A stretch of DNA of 64,000 nucleotides from Ridgeia piscesae (taxonomy: Eukaryota; Annelida; Polychaeta; Sabellida; Siboglinidae). How positions within the stretch are numbered: position 1 is the stretch's first letter; each line of letters begins with the position of its first letter. The notes under the pieces were generated by a model. It was not told the DNA's origin. It worked only from the letters and a program-made list of their open reading frames with translations, and searched no databases. The stretch spans positions 1,097,001-1,161,000 of the forward strand of contig JAODUO010000153.1 in NCBI GenBank assembly GCA_025642075.2, read 5' to 3'. The translations under genes were made by a program, and so were the position numbers. Of this stretch, positions 51,500-61,819 are shown piece after piece.

Positions 51500-51880
51500 A
51501 ACATTTGTATGCAACATGAACAACTGAGGAGATGAGACCAATCCTTAGGGTAAGCTAGCGGACAACACTTTTACACAATAAATTGTGTTAACTTCACGAC
51601 ACTATTGGGGTCTCCCCACAAACATAGCGCAAACTCAGACTCAAGTTTACCTTCAGAAATTAATTTCTTAAACAGCAAGTTAGGTTGTAGAGTATAAACA
51701 GCAGAACTCATGTCTTGGTAGAGAACACTGGTATGGGCTATGGCTTTCTCAAGATGACAGAATACATAGTTCAGTAGTGTAGCGACTGCATCCTCCACCC
51801 AGCTCCCACGCCGATATGCACATTGCCGAGGATCTCGGAGAACGTCTGTACAGTTCATGATCTTTGTTTTAAGGTTCATT
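51500..51880 (-). pseudogene. LINE reverse-transcriptase fragment (third type), copy 2
   Basis: A 102-codon minus-strand frame holds DPRQCAYRRGSWVEDAVATL then LEKAIAHTSVLYQDMSSAVY and LQPNLLFKKLISEGKLESEF. This corresponds to the QFAYR...VEDAV..LL...D.SSAFNT.QP..L..KL block of fish-type LINE reverse transcriptases. The first catalytic Asp is kept (QDMSSA). The YADD region is missing because the duplication copy begins here. Confidence 0.72.
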
Positions 51881-52309
51881 TCCTTCAGAATTCTTCATTA
51901 TGTCCGATATCAACGCTACCGGATGACAAAAACTCGTTTTGTCTCATTTCAACGCAGGCTTTCTTCAAATTGTAGTTTACTATCTGTCTTAATCGAACTA
52001 ACAGTATTATTGATGCCGGATCGTTACATTCTGGTCTCATTAGAACAATGACAAATTACTCAAGACAAAAGGCAGCAATCGATAGCAAATCACCCATCTA
52101 TCATGATACTCAATTAGGACAGACAAATAAAAAGCATTGCGACACTCGCTTACCGTAATGCTTGTGCATATTAAGCCGTACCGCATCGTTGAGGTAGGAT
52201 AATCCGCGATCTTATAGATGCATCATGCAGGTGTATATCTTGAACATAATTCGCATTCTGGTTGGCATCCAGAGAGAGATTTCATAATAGATATTATGTG
52301 TTCTGGCAT

Positions 52310-53560
52310 ACTTGGTTGTCTGACTTCCTAGAGCACGTGTGGAGTGAACGGTGGTGTTGTTGACAGACTCCTAATTGTGTAATCATGGTCTAAACATGTT
52401 TGGACTTAAAAAAGAGACTTCCCCTTTGTTGAGACAACCGCTTTGTTGAGACAAGCCCTTTGTTGACACCATCCCTGAGCGTATTATATTTGCAAGAACC
52501 CTTTTGTAAACAGCTTTACCCTACTGAGTAGCACAGTGTAAAGAATTATGGATGCATAAATTCTGTGTAATTACTTTTCATAAAATATAATAATTATTAT
52601 ATATAAAGTCGTAATTAACAGTGTATTGTTGAAATGCAGTAGTCAAGCTAGAAGCATAGCTTCTGTCCTTAAACCAGTTATATCCAGTTGTCCGAGTTCG
52701 CTAATGATAGACCAGGCATAGTTCTTGGATGAACAGGAGCATGACTACGTGGATAGTCGTAGGTACGAGATACCAGCTCCGTATTAGGTAGTGCAGAGAG
52801 GTACACTGATGGCGCTGACCAATAGATTGGCCAGGCACATAGCAAGAGAGCGAAGTAGCCAGTATTTAAGGAATGAGTAGTGCGCGATCGAGGAGGGAGA
52901 GCTCGCACGCACCATGACACTTCCCTCTGGCGCCCACGTAGCCAGGCCAGTTAGACAATTGTATTGACTTCTGTATTATGCTGTCTGTATTAAAGTTCTT
53001 GAAAAGGACACTTGGAAATGTCTTCTGGAAATGATTGAGTAATTAGAATCTTTCTCCGTGGGTATCTGATTTCAAATACACAGTGACACTGTGGCTGAAC
53101 TGAATAGGTCATGGCTAACTATCTACGGGGTCAGTACGGAGGGGGAATATTGCTTTATGTGCCCAAGATTAGAACGCCGAGTCTACGATTATATAACAAG
53201 AGGCAGATGCGAAGAAGGGTAAATCAGTAGATCGACCAATTCTAACAACATGATCCTCTTATCTGACGCCACGGGTGGCTTGGCTCGTGACTCCCGCAAT
53301 CAGGACGCTTTGTGTTAATAGCATATCGTCTGACTTCCTAGAGCACGTGTGAGGTGAACGGTGGTGTTGTTGACTGACTCCTAATTGTGTAATTATGGTC
53401 TAAACATGTTTGGACTTTAAAAAGCGACAACCCCTTTGTTGAGACAACCGCTTTGTTGAGACAAGCCCTTTGTTGACACCATCCCTGAGCGTATTATATT
53501 TGCAAGAACCCTTTTGTAAACAGCGTTACCCTACTGAGTAGCACATGACGCTCTTATCTG
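52310..53560 (+). repeat. Local tandem duplication of a ~240-bp block, split by a solo LTR
   Basis: 52310-52536 and 53328-53555 are near identical (shared TTTGTTGACACCATCCCTGA) and both match 37225-37445 of copy 1. The solo LTR inserted at GTAGCACA in the first unit; its other flank continues at ACATGATCCTC. Confidence 0.8.
52537..53247 (+). mobile_element. Solo LTR
   Basis: It begins TGTAAAGAATTATGG and ends TTCTAACA. There is a TATTTAAGG box near 52862 and ATTAAA near 52990, giving U3, R and U5 in plausible order on the plus strand. The undisturbed site is visible twice (53555 and 37440, GTAGCACATGACGCTC), so the boundaries are well supported. Flanks ACAG and ACAT suggest a short target duplication with one mismatch. 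A reverse-oriented relative is at 11365-12004. Confidence 0.75.
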
Positions 53561-54235
53561 ACGCCACGGGTGGCTTGGCTCGTGACCCCCGCAATCAGGA
53601 AGTTTTTTGTTAATAGCGTATCGGTAACATATACGCCAGTCACTTCCTCTGGGCATTCGACAGTGGCGGTTGGACAGCGTTCAAGCAGGCAGCAGTCACG
53701 GACAGACGTGTAGCGGACGGCAGCAATCTCGGGCAGGGAGAGTTGAAGAGATCAGCAACGTTGAAGTGCCTGGCAGGTTGGTGACGCTTAGTTACAACAT
53801 CGACACATGGGTTTTGGATCATTTAGTCAACTATATTCGTGAGTCAACATAATAACTATTGTCACGCAACTAGATGTGTGTTAAGATAACCCGTCCTTCT
53901 TGTTATTCTGACACGAAATTGAAGAACAGGTGCGGGGGTTGTTGTATTCTGCGTGTTGTGTATCCATCGGGTAACACAGGGTACGTTCCACTTAACTGAA
54001 GATTCGTACCGCCTTTCAATGAGTCAGCATCGCTGGTGGTGCTCGGTGCGGTTTTCAATGAGAATGAAACGAGACTGCGAAGTAAAACAACGGGGAAGAT
54101 ACATAACTAATAATCCAGGAGGCGCCATTAGGCAACTCAGGCGTCATGGTGTCAACCCCCAGCGTCCCGTTACATCGTCACGCTGCAAACATTCATTATA
54201 TCCAGCATTTGTTAACAACACACGTTGTAGATATA
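53560..54235 (+). repeat. Duplicated block shared with 37440-38160; no gene
   Basis: Collinear with copy 1 up to the Harbinger element. Reading frames differ between copies. Confidence 0.5.
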
Positions 54236-54705
54236 CACGGTGCACACGAGAGCTGTCAACTGAGCTAACAGCCATGCGTGTCTGTTTGTTGAGCTGGTAG
54301 CTCTCGCTGCATTATTCGTGAACAAAGTCCCACGCGAGGTGGTGAGCAAAATATCAATCGTGTTTAATATTTTCCGCCTCGCCAGGCGAAAGTCTCATTG
54401 TGTGCGCTGAACGTGAGCTATGTGCTCAGCAGCAAAATTAAACTGGCAAATGAAAATCTGTAGCGTTTACGGCATTTCAGATATGGCGACTACACCTGAC
54501 ATGGTGAATGATGTGCTGTTCTTTCATTTTGGTTAATAGTGTTTGGCATGTCCCATCGATAATGTTTGACAGTGTCCGTTCTCCCATTCTGAATTGAAAC
54601 GATATACCTTTGATGGATTCACCTATAGTAACATAATCTACAACAACATGACAATGTCTAATATTTATTACACACAGTATTGTTATTGTTTCTATGATAT
54701 TCCTT

Positions 54706-54754
<49 letters not shown>

Positions 54755-55261
54755 TATATATATTCTAGCATCATTGCACGCCCTCGTATAATTGATATTC
54801 ACGTCCAGTTTTATACCTATGTAGTTATAAGTATTAGTACCTGTTGCAAGGAATCGTAATGTCGTTACGAGCCTTTGACCGGGGCTAATGCTTGGTCGCA
54901 TGTTCGTGTCGTCTTTTGTGATAAGCGGCCCCACCAACGCCAATATGGTGTTAAACGATTCGACGTCCAGTCGGTGGAACTGCCGAAACATTTCAGGATC
55001 CTCGGCGTTTAGTTCTCTTATCAAATTTAAATATACGCCTTGTCCCTGACGTCTTTGGGTCTAACTCCTAGCCCATGTCGTTTGGCAAGGTGCCCTCAAA
55101 CTGATATTGTCGTAAAGATACACAATTTTAAGAAAACATTCGATGGAATGGCTGAGTATTCCACGTGTTTTTGGACAGTTTTGATGTAGTTTGCTTGGCA
55201 ACCAGACCACATGATGGATACGTCACTTGATATGAAGCGGTTAGCTCAGCATCTTTCTCAC
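54236..55261 (-). mobile_element. PIF/Harbinger element, copy 2, truncated
   Basis: The left tip CGGTGCACACGAGAGCTGTC is present near 54238 but the right tip is lost where hAT sequence starts at about 55262. An (AT)n tract (54712-54762) has expanded inside. Confidence 0.7.
54760..55024 (-). pseudogene. Harbinger (HARBI1-like) transposase N-terminus
   Basis: A minus-strand frame from 55024 reads MIRELNAEDPEMFRQFHRLD then ESFNTILALVGPLITKDDTN and SPGQRLVTTLRFLATG. This is the conserved N-terminal region of Harbinger transposases (RELNAED...FR.F.RM....F...L..V.P.I...DT...R....P...L..TLR.LATG). It breaks off immediately after LATG, so the DDE nuclease domain is missing. A decayed version is at 38830-39020. 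Confidence 0.75.
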
Positions 55262-56160
55262 GTGTCAGCAGTTTCGTCTGCAATGATGGAGAATCCATTT
55301 GATTCATTTGCAGCTTTCACAATATTATCTCTTACTACTTCTTCGGAGAGAGCTATCAGCTCGTTCTGTACACGAACTGATGTGTACTTCGCATTTTTGC
55401 TTGCGCCTTCCGTGTGATCCTTCGGGATCGTGTCTCCTGCTTCTATCCTGAATCGCAGTAGGTCACAGAGGTTCCCCGATGTACTCTCCTTCCCCCTCAA
55501 TGCAATGTCATGGCTGCAGCAGAACAGAATGCTGGATAGGATAGGGAACAGTTTCTCTCGGTTTTGAATGACTGCTTTGTTGACTGCTCGGTCCATCTGG
55601 CTCACGATGGTCTAATCTGGCTTTTGCGCAATGGTGAGGAAATTGTTGGCTTCTTGCAGTGCGCCTTTGTGCCAGGAGGAAAGCATGTGTTTCCTCGCAC
55701 ACTCATTAAAGTCTTTGTATTTAACAAAAGGAGTCACGATGAACGCACCCATTAGACCTCGGTGCACTGGTTGATGGAACAGCACACAGTATTTGCAGAG
55801 CACCTTTCAAGTGACTTGAGTAGGCCAGCCATGGAGATTATTGGTTTATCCACGTGTGACGGAAACAGCGGGAGCCCTGTGAATCGTAGTTGGTGGGACG
55901 TATGTTTTCATCAGGAGGTCATATCTTCGATTATTGGTCAAATGTTCTGTGGTTTTGCATATGATCCAATGTCCAGATGATGAGGCAAGTCATTGGCCAC
56001 TTTCGCACGTGGTGTTTTGGGTGGCATCTGATTGGTTGCTGTGAGTAACTGCTCGTGATGTTCCTCTCTGCGCTGGTCAGCTGGTTCAACATGCGTCTCC
56101 GATGTACCCGAGATGTCTTGATTGTTGTCAGAGGCATTTATTTCTAGCTTGAATACCGCT
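55258..56160 (-). pseudogene. hAT-type (TTF zinc finger) transposase fragment
   Basis: In minus-strand order: NDLPHHLDIGSYAK (about 55990), MLCKYCVLFHQPVHRGLMGA (55803), KYKDFNECARKHMLSSWHKG, then FCCSHDIALRGKESTSGNLC and FSIIADETADT (55258). This is the TTF zinc-finger then LRG...GNF..L.....I..DE..D layout of hAT transposases. DETADT contains the first catalytic Asp. The sequence stops there at the junction with Harbinger DNA, so two thirds of the catalytic domain is absent. Several frameshifts and stops are present. Confidence 0.75.
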
Positions 56161-58350
56161 CTCTGTTGTCCCTAAAAAGACAAAGCCAAAAGTTGATATA
56201 TCGACTCCATGAAACCATAAAATAAACTTATAAAACTATCAAACTATCAAATTGCGCCGAATAAACGGCGGGTAGTAACGTAATCACCATCATGGCCATA
56301 TAAAATTTATTTCGTGAACAGGGAACGGGATCACCAAAACCCCCTCATAATGTATTCCTAGTCAAGAAGTTTCTAATAAGTTTGTCTTAACCCTGGGACT
56401 GGCCAGGGCCGATTAATCGGCCCAAGACACCTTCCCGCATAAACACATTTTTCGTTTGCGTAATCAGTAACCGACCCGCGCACATTTCATATCATCGAAT
56501 AGCTAACACATTTTTCAAAATGGTGTATATTTATTCATGAGCAGGTTGAATGACAGCGAGTTACACGCGGGCGGACAAAACACGTGATAAATTTGATGCC
56601 CAAATTTGGGTGGTTTACTACGCCTTCCGTGACGAATTTACGCACCCATTCAAAAAGGCCCGACCCCCGTATATGTGGTACCAATAGAAAGCTCTGTTCT
56701 TGCCCAATCAGGGAAAAATAAACACGTGAATGAAACTGGTCCAGCGAATCAGAAGCAAGCTTTCAAACACCGCGTCATCTTCCCGCCGGAGCAGAAGTAA
56801 ACAACAAAATGGCGAACGTTCGTGTCGAAGAACTTTCCAGATCCAAACGTTTACTTTGGAATATCTCAAGTTACCGCGTCTATGTTTCGACAAAACAACT
56901 GACAGTATTCAAGAATGTGTCTATTACACTAGTTCAAATAGTTAGAACAACGTTGGATGCTTTTTGATGTGAAAATTCGACCATTTGTCAGCGCAACATT
57001 TCACCGTTCGGCGTTCCCGCCACTGGAGTCTATGTGTATTTGTGTGACTGCCCAGATAGGCTTTTGTTAATAAAGTTACTGCTGCATCCCAATGATGTTG
57101 GTTTCCTACAAAAAACATGTTATATTTGGTTGCTTAGTGAAAAATATCAGCGATTGAAGATGTCTTACGTTTACCACTCATTTTGATTAGATTTGAGATC
57201 TGAATGTCGTTCGTTGAGTGGCGCGTAAAACGGCCGCGTGCTTATTTGCGCGGGAAAATGCCCGTGCATCGCGAGAAAATGACAGAGCTTGGAAACGAGA
57301 CTATATTCTCCAGATCAGAGCCTCCATTTCCTCTTGCGGCCAAATACTTGGTGCTTACTGACGACGTGTTTCGGATACGAAAGTTTCATTTCCGTTTCGA
57401 ATGTAAATAAAATCTTGTTTTCATAATTCGATGATAAATTTGCGCAGAATCGGACCGATTAAAATTAAGGAAGTAGTTAGATGGTGTGCACTGGTTCATT
57501 ATAGAACTCTAGGCAGTGCATTGTTAAACTGACCGTGTTTTTAGAAAACTGGCCGTGCAAAACACGGCTGCACGGCTCGCTGGCTAAGCCTCTGATTCAG
57601 GATAACATTACCCCCTGCATTTTTTTCTGCGGACGCACATGACCAGGCAATAGGGCCTATAAGTCTCGCGCGCGAAAACGAGGCTGGGGGCAGTTGGGGG
57701 CAGGAAGTCCATATTTTCCATGTTAACATATAGGACTTTGTTTTGTTTTTGGTTGTAATAATCGAACTGTTCCCAAAATAGCGTATTTCAGTTATATTGT
57801 CCGAAGGATTATTACAAGCAGAAGCTATGGAACACTTTGCTGGTGACAATGATCACGGAAATCATGAATTTTAATCGATTATTATGGTGGTTATCATGGC
57901 ATCGCCGGCTAGTACTTGTATTTGGCGATCTTGACTAACAATGAAGAGTGCCATTTTCGCGCAGTACAACCTGTTTGGGGCAAACGTATACATGTGTTAT
58001 GATCATGTGCATTTAGACAACTTGTCAGATATAAGTGCTTATCGAAACCACAATGTACAGCAATGTAAAATGCAAATCCCGTAAAAGACACATACGGCCT
58101 AACATCGTGTATACTCTCTGCGCTACGTAAATCGCTATGTGTCTGTGACGGTGGTAAACTCAACATTACATTGGACATTTAAGATAAGAAAGGGATAACG
58201 TAATATATTATGTATGACCTGATATTCCTACTATTTACCAGTCGGAAGCTACAACTGTCATCCGTCGTTATAATATTATTCTTGTGTCCAGTTCCCAATC
58301 AGCTCCAGTCGCGTGGAGTCTCGCCATGTATCGTGACCCACTTACTGCAC
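56161..58350. other. No recognisable gene; DNA private to duplication copy 2
   Basis: Contains a perfect 18-bp palindrome GGGCCGATTAATCGGCCC at 56406-56423. Short frames have no protein-like features. It may include non-coding parts of the hAT element or another unidentified insertion. Confidence 0.4.
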
Positions 58351-58949
58351 GGCCCTATATTGCACGGGTGTGTTGCTATGGCAATATGCACGTATTTACA
58401 TAACCACACGGTGACGCGCTATCCTTATCCGACACGGGGGATATGACTGCCAATAAAAACAGCGTATCGCATGGACACACCTCCACCTCGGTGAAACAGT
58501 GAGATTGACATTCACCCATAGTCGCAACTCCGTCCGACACTGTCTTGACGTGTGGCGGTAGGAGGCTATCCGACGTAGCTAGAAAACTTCAGACATGCTG
58601 CACTGTCGTACGACATTGTCTGATCGTGTATCTGGTCCGTTAATTGCAATCTGTCTTCTCGCGGCGTCGGTTATTTTTGGCTGTTTACATTATCTAATAA
58701 TTTATAACGTAATAAATTTGTAGCCCACACGTCGACGCACTAGTACGGCGAAGATTCTATGAAGTAACAGTGCCTACCCTAAATGTAATAATGATATAAC
58801 ATTTAGAGAACGTTCGCCTTATGAGATCAACATGTATGTACACTTTGCATCAAGATAAATTACCTTCTTCTTCTCTTCCTATGGTCAGCTCATCACTCTG
58901 TGTTAACCACATGTTTGTGGCTAGAGTATTGTCGAGATTGGCTTTTCAG

Positions 58950-59165
58950 AGTTGTCCTTTTCTAGAATAGTCCACTAGAGATTACTCATTTACCCCATGT
59001 GTGGGATCTTTTACTTTCGTTCACTTCACATGACACAGGTTATGTGAGGTGAACGAAATTGCCTAAGTTTCAAAGTGGCGGCAGGTGGGATTGAACCACC
59101 GTCCCCTCGGTTGACAGTTCGGCGCTCTCTACCGCGCGACCACCGCTCTTCACCTCCTTAAAATA
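58950..59165 (-). repeat. tRNA-derived SINE, copy 2
   Basis: The minus strand has a tRNA-like head with A-box-like TGGTCGCGCGG (59142-59132) and B box GGTTCAATCCCACC (59097-59084). Between them CTGTCAA sits as an anticodon-type loop, reading GTC (Asp-like). A tail with AAAGATCCCACACATGGGG follows toward 58990. The head lacks normal tRNA acceptor pairing, and the same unit is at 41205-41425, so it is a SINE rather than a working tRNA gene. Confidence 0.6.
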
Positions 59166-60059
59166 ACATGTACGATATCTCTGTTCGGGACATGAGTTCA
59201 CCACCCAGTCAACCCGTGATGACTTTCAACACCTCTTACCTACAGTTGTGTAGAAGACTCAAGGACCCGTGTCTCATTATTATGTCTACGTTGAACGCTG
59301 GTGTGTTGACATGGCGTTGACAGTCTAAATGCTGTCACATCAAAAGCGGCGGCTTCCTTCTCAAGTTCCTCCAAGGATGAACTTGACCAAGGGTGTTGCA
59401 GTAGCAATTAGTACTAGTCCCAAGGAACATTGAAGATGTGTTTCTATTCTTACTAGTTACCAAACACCGTCGTATATATATTTGTTACTCTTCGTGTGCG
59501 ATTTTATTGGCTGACGTTAAAAGAGGAGTTTCTCAAAGGGATGTGCCAGCAGCGACCCCTAGTGCGCAAGGATGATGTGATCTAATGGTCCCTCTAGGGT
59601 CCATTTATACTAGCTAAATTCGTTCGGAAGATTGAAATACTTGGGGGGGGGTGTGTGCTCAATGTTTCCAAAGACATTCAAAAGGCTTTATGTGGAGTTC
59701 CTTCCACTAAATTGATCAACATCTTCGTATAGATAATTATTCCATCTACAACTATGTAGCCTATATGTCGGAAACAGTTTGCATACTGCTTAAATAACAT
59801 TTTTTTTTTTTAATCCTTACCACTTAAGTGGAACATGGATCACTTCTGCCTGCTATATCTTAGCATTTTATTAAGTCGAGCAGTGTGATTACCTTCACGA
59901 TTACACGCATTACCGAGTTTATAAAGTGATTTTACGATATAGAAATAGTTCTCACCAAGCCACCTCTTTGGTGCAGGTAAATTGAACATTTTCGAACAAT
60001 CACGCGCTACAGCGGTTCGCGACCGGCGTGAACTGTGTCCACCTACTGTCGTCGGTCAG
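59166..60059 (+). repeat. Duplicated block shared with 41440-41540 and 45383-46200; no gene
   Basis: Includes the empty site for the XPG-nuclease transposon at about 59239-59258. Confidence 0.6.
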
Positions 60060-60770
60060 GCGTGCAGGTCGCATTTATGTCAATTGTATATTTAATTTGG
60101 CATCGATGTGGTACGAATCAACATTTACTGGTTGCCTGTCAGACAACTCATTTTGTTTAAAGTACTTGTGTTCGATTGTAAAGCACTCCATGATGTGACG
60201 CCGGAGTACCTATTACAACCACCGTCTTCCGCAGCTTTATATGACAAACTTCAGCTAGCAGTTACACCAGCATCGAAATCCATCGGCCGATGGGCGTTTG
60301 GTGTAACTGGACCTCTTATTTGGAATGAACTGTTACTGACACTACGTGATGCTCGGTCACTAACACTGTTTAAGCGTTATCTGATGACATGTTTATTTTA
60401 AAAGAACAACATTATGGTGCCAATTAGCCAGATACATGACTTGTTGTGACTTTTATAGTGACATTTAGATAATTATTTATAATAATATAATAATAATAAA
60501 TAACAGTATTTGTCTACGCCATATCTCTTGCAATAAAACCATTCAGAGGCGCATTACACTTTACATTTATTTATCTGTTCTTAACATTTAAAATATGTAT
60601 CAATATTTTAAATTCATATACATTTTAAATTATGTTTTATTGTTATATATTTATATCTAATCTGTGAACGCATTGATTAATATTGAGTTACAGATCTCGC
60701 GATAGAAGAACTACTATTATTGTTATTACTGCCCGCATAAAGACGCTGTAGTGCAGAAAAACACCGAACA
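60060..60770 (+). mobile_element. LINE 3' end insertion
   Basis: Absent from the matching place in duplication copy 1 (about 46280). The frame 60108-60401 reads IYWLPVRQLILFKVLVFDCK, ALHDVTPEYL, IGRWAFGVTGPLIWNELL and LTLFKRYLMTCLF, the C-terminus of an L2/CR1-like reverse transcriptase. An AT-rich 3' end with ATTATT units follows. Confidence 0.75.
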
Positions 60771-61013
60771 TACATTTACCATGCGTAGGTAAATTATAAC
60801 AGACAGGGGTAGGTCTAGAGAAAGCTGGTATTTATGTAATCAGCCGATACGAGGATGATGTGATCTAACGGGCCGTCTAGGCCCTAGTGTGGTTCGTTGA
60901 TTTATACATTTACCATGCGTACGTAAATTATACAGACACTGATCACCGCCGTCCAAGGTGGTTGTGGTTGTGAATCATAAGAACAAAACACCGAAGTACA
61001 ACATGTTTTAGTT

Positions 61014-61102
<89 letters not shown>
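61014..61102. repeat. (AT)n tract
   Basis: AT repeat with one TATTATA interruption; counterpart of the tract at 46518. Confidence 0.95.
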
Positions 61103-61103
<1 letters not shown>

Positions 61104-61815
61104 CAGCAATGTCCGTCCTGTCACCATAAATCAGATATAGACGAAACGAACAGATTACTGTTGGCCAGACATAAAGAACAGAAGAACGCCCCAATGAAAC
61201 TGTGTGGACACCGAGTAAATGACTGTCACAATATTACGAGGATTATGTATACTGCTTTTACATACTCTTGTAAGGAGGGTGTCTCAAACACTATACGAAA
61301 TATCTAGCGGTAAACCATAATAAAGGTTATTGCCGATAGTATTGTGGTGAGTTCTGTTAGCTGCAATACCCGTTGATGTTTAAGGATTACATATTCTAGT
61401 CAGCATGCGTCCTGTCACACATCGCCAGCATGCTATTTCTCGTAGAGGTGCAGTCATCCTCCCTTTAAAACAGTTAATGTTGATTCGGAATGCAGCTGTG
61501 AAAATTGAGTCAATAGAACACATCTCACTCAAGCGTAAACGAGCAAACGGAATCCAGCTACCACCAACACAAGAAGAGGTGGTACACTGCGGCCTAGAAA
61601 AGTACACTGCATTTGTTGTAAGTCGGTTCACTGGAGTAGTCTTCAGTAACAACGCATGCTGTTTATCAGACGACGCGCTCTTGATATCGGCCTGTGCATC
61701 AAACTGCAGGCACAACTAAAACTGCAATCAGCATGAAGTAATTGTAGGCTTACTTTATGGACTAGACTAAAGCAGTCCGAACTGTAAACACACAAGTAGT
61801 CATTAGTGGGTAACG
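61103..61815 (+). repeat. Duplicated block; 61396-61700 shared with 47945-48240
   Basis: No supported gene. Frames on either strand (61380-61719) are not conserved in the paralogous copy. Confidence 0.5.
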
Positions 61816-61819
61816 ATAA

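Noticed and set aside
59084..59142. tRNA-Asp gene
   Set aside because: A and B boxes are present, but the acceptor stem does not pair, the unit continues into a tail, and it is repeated at 41205-41425, so a SINE is the better reading.
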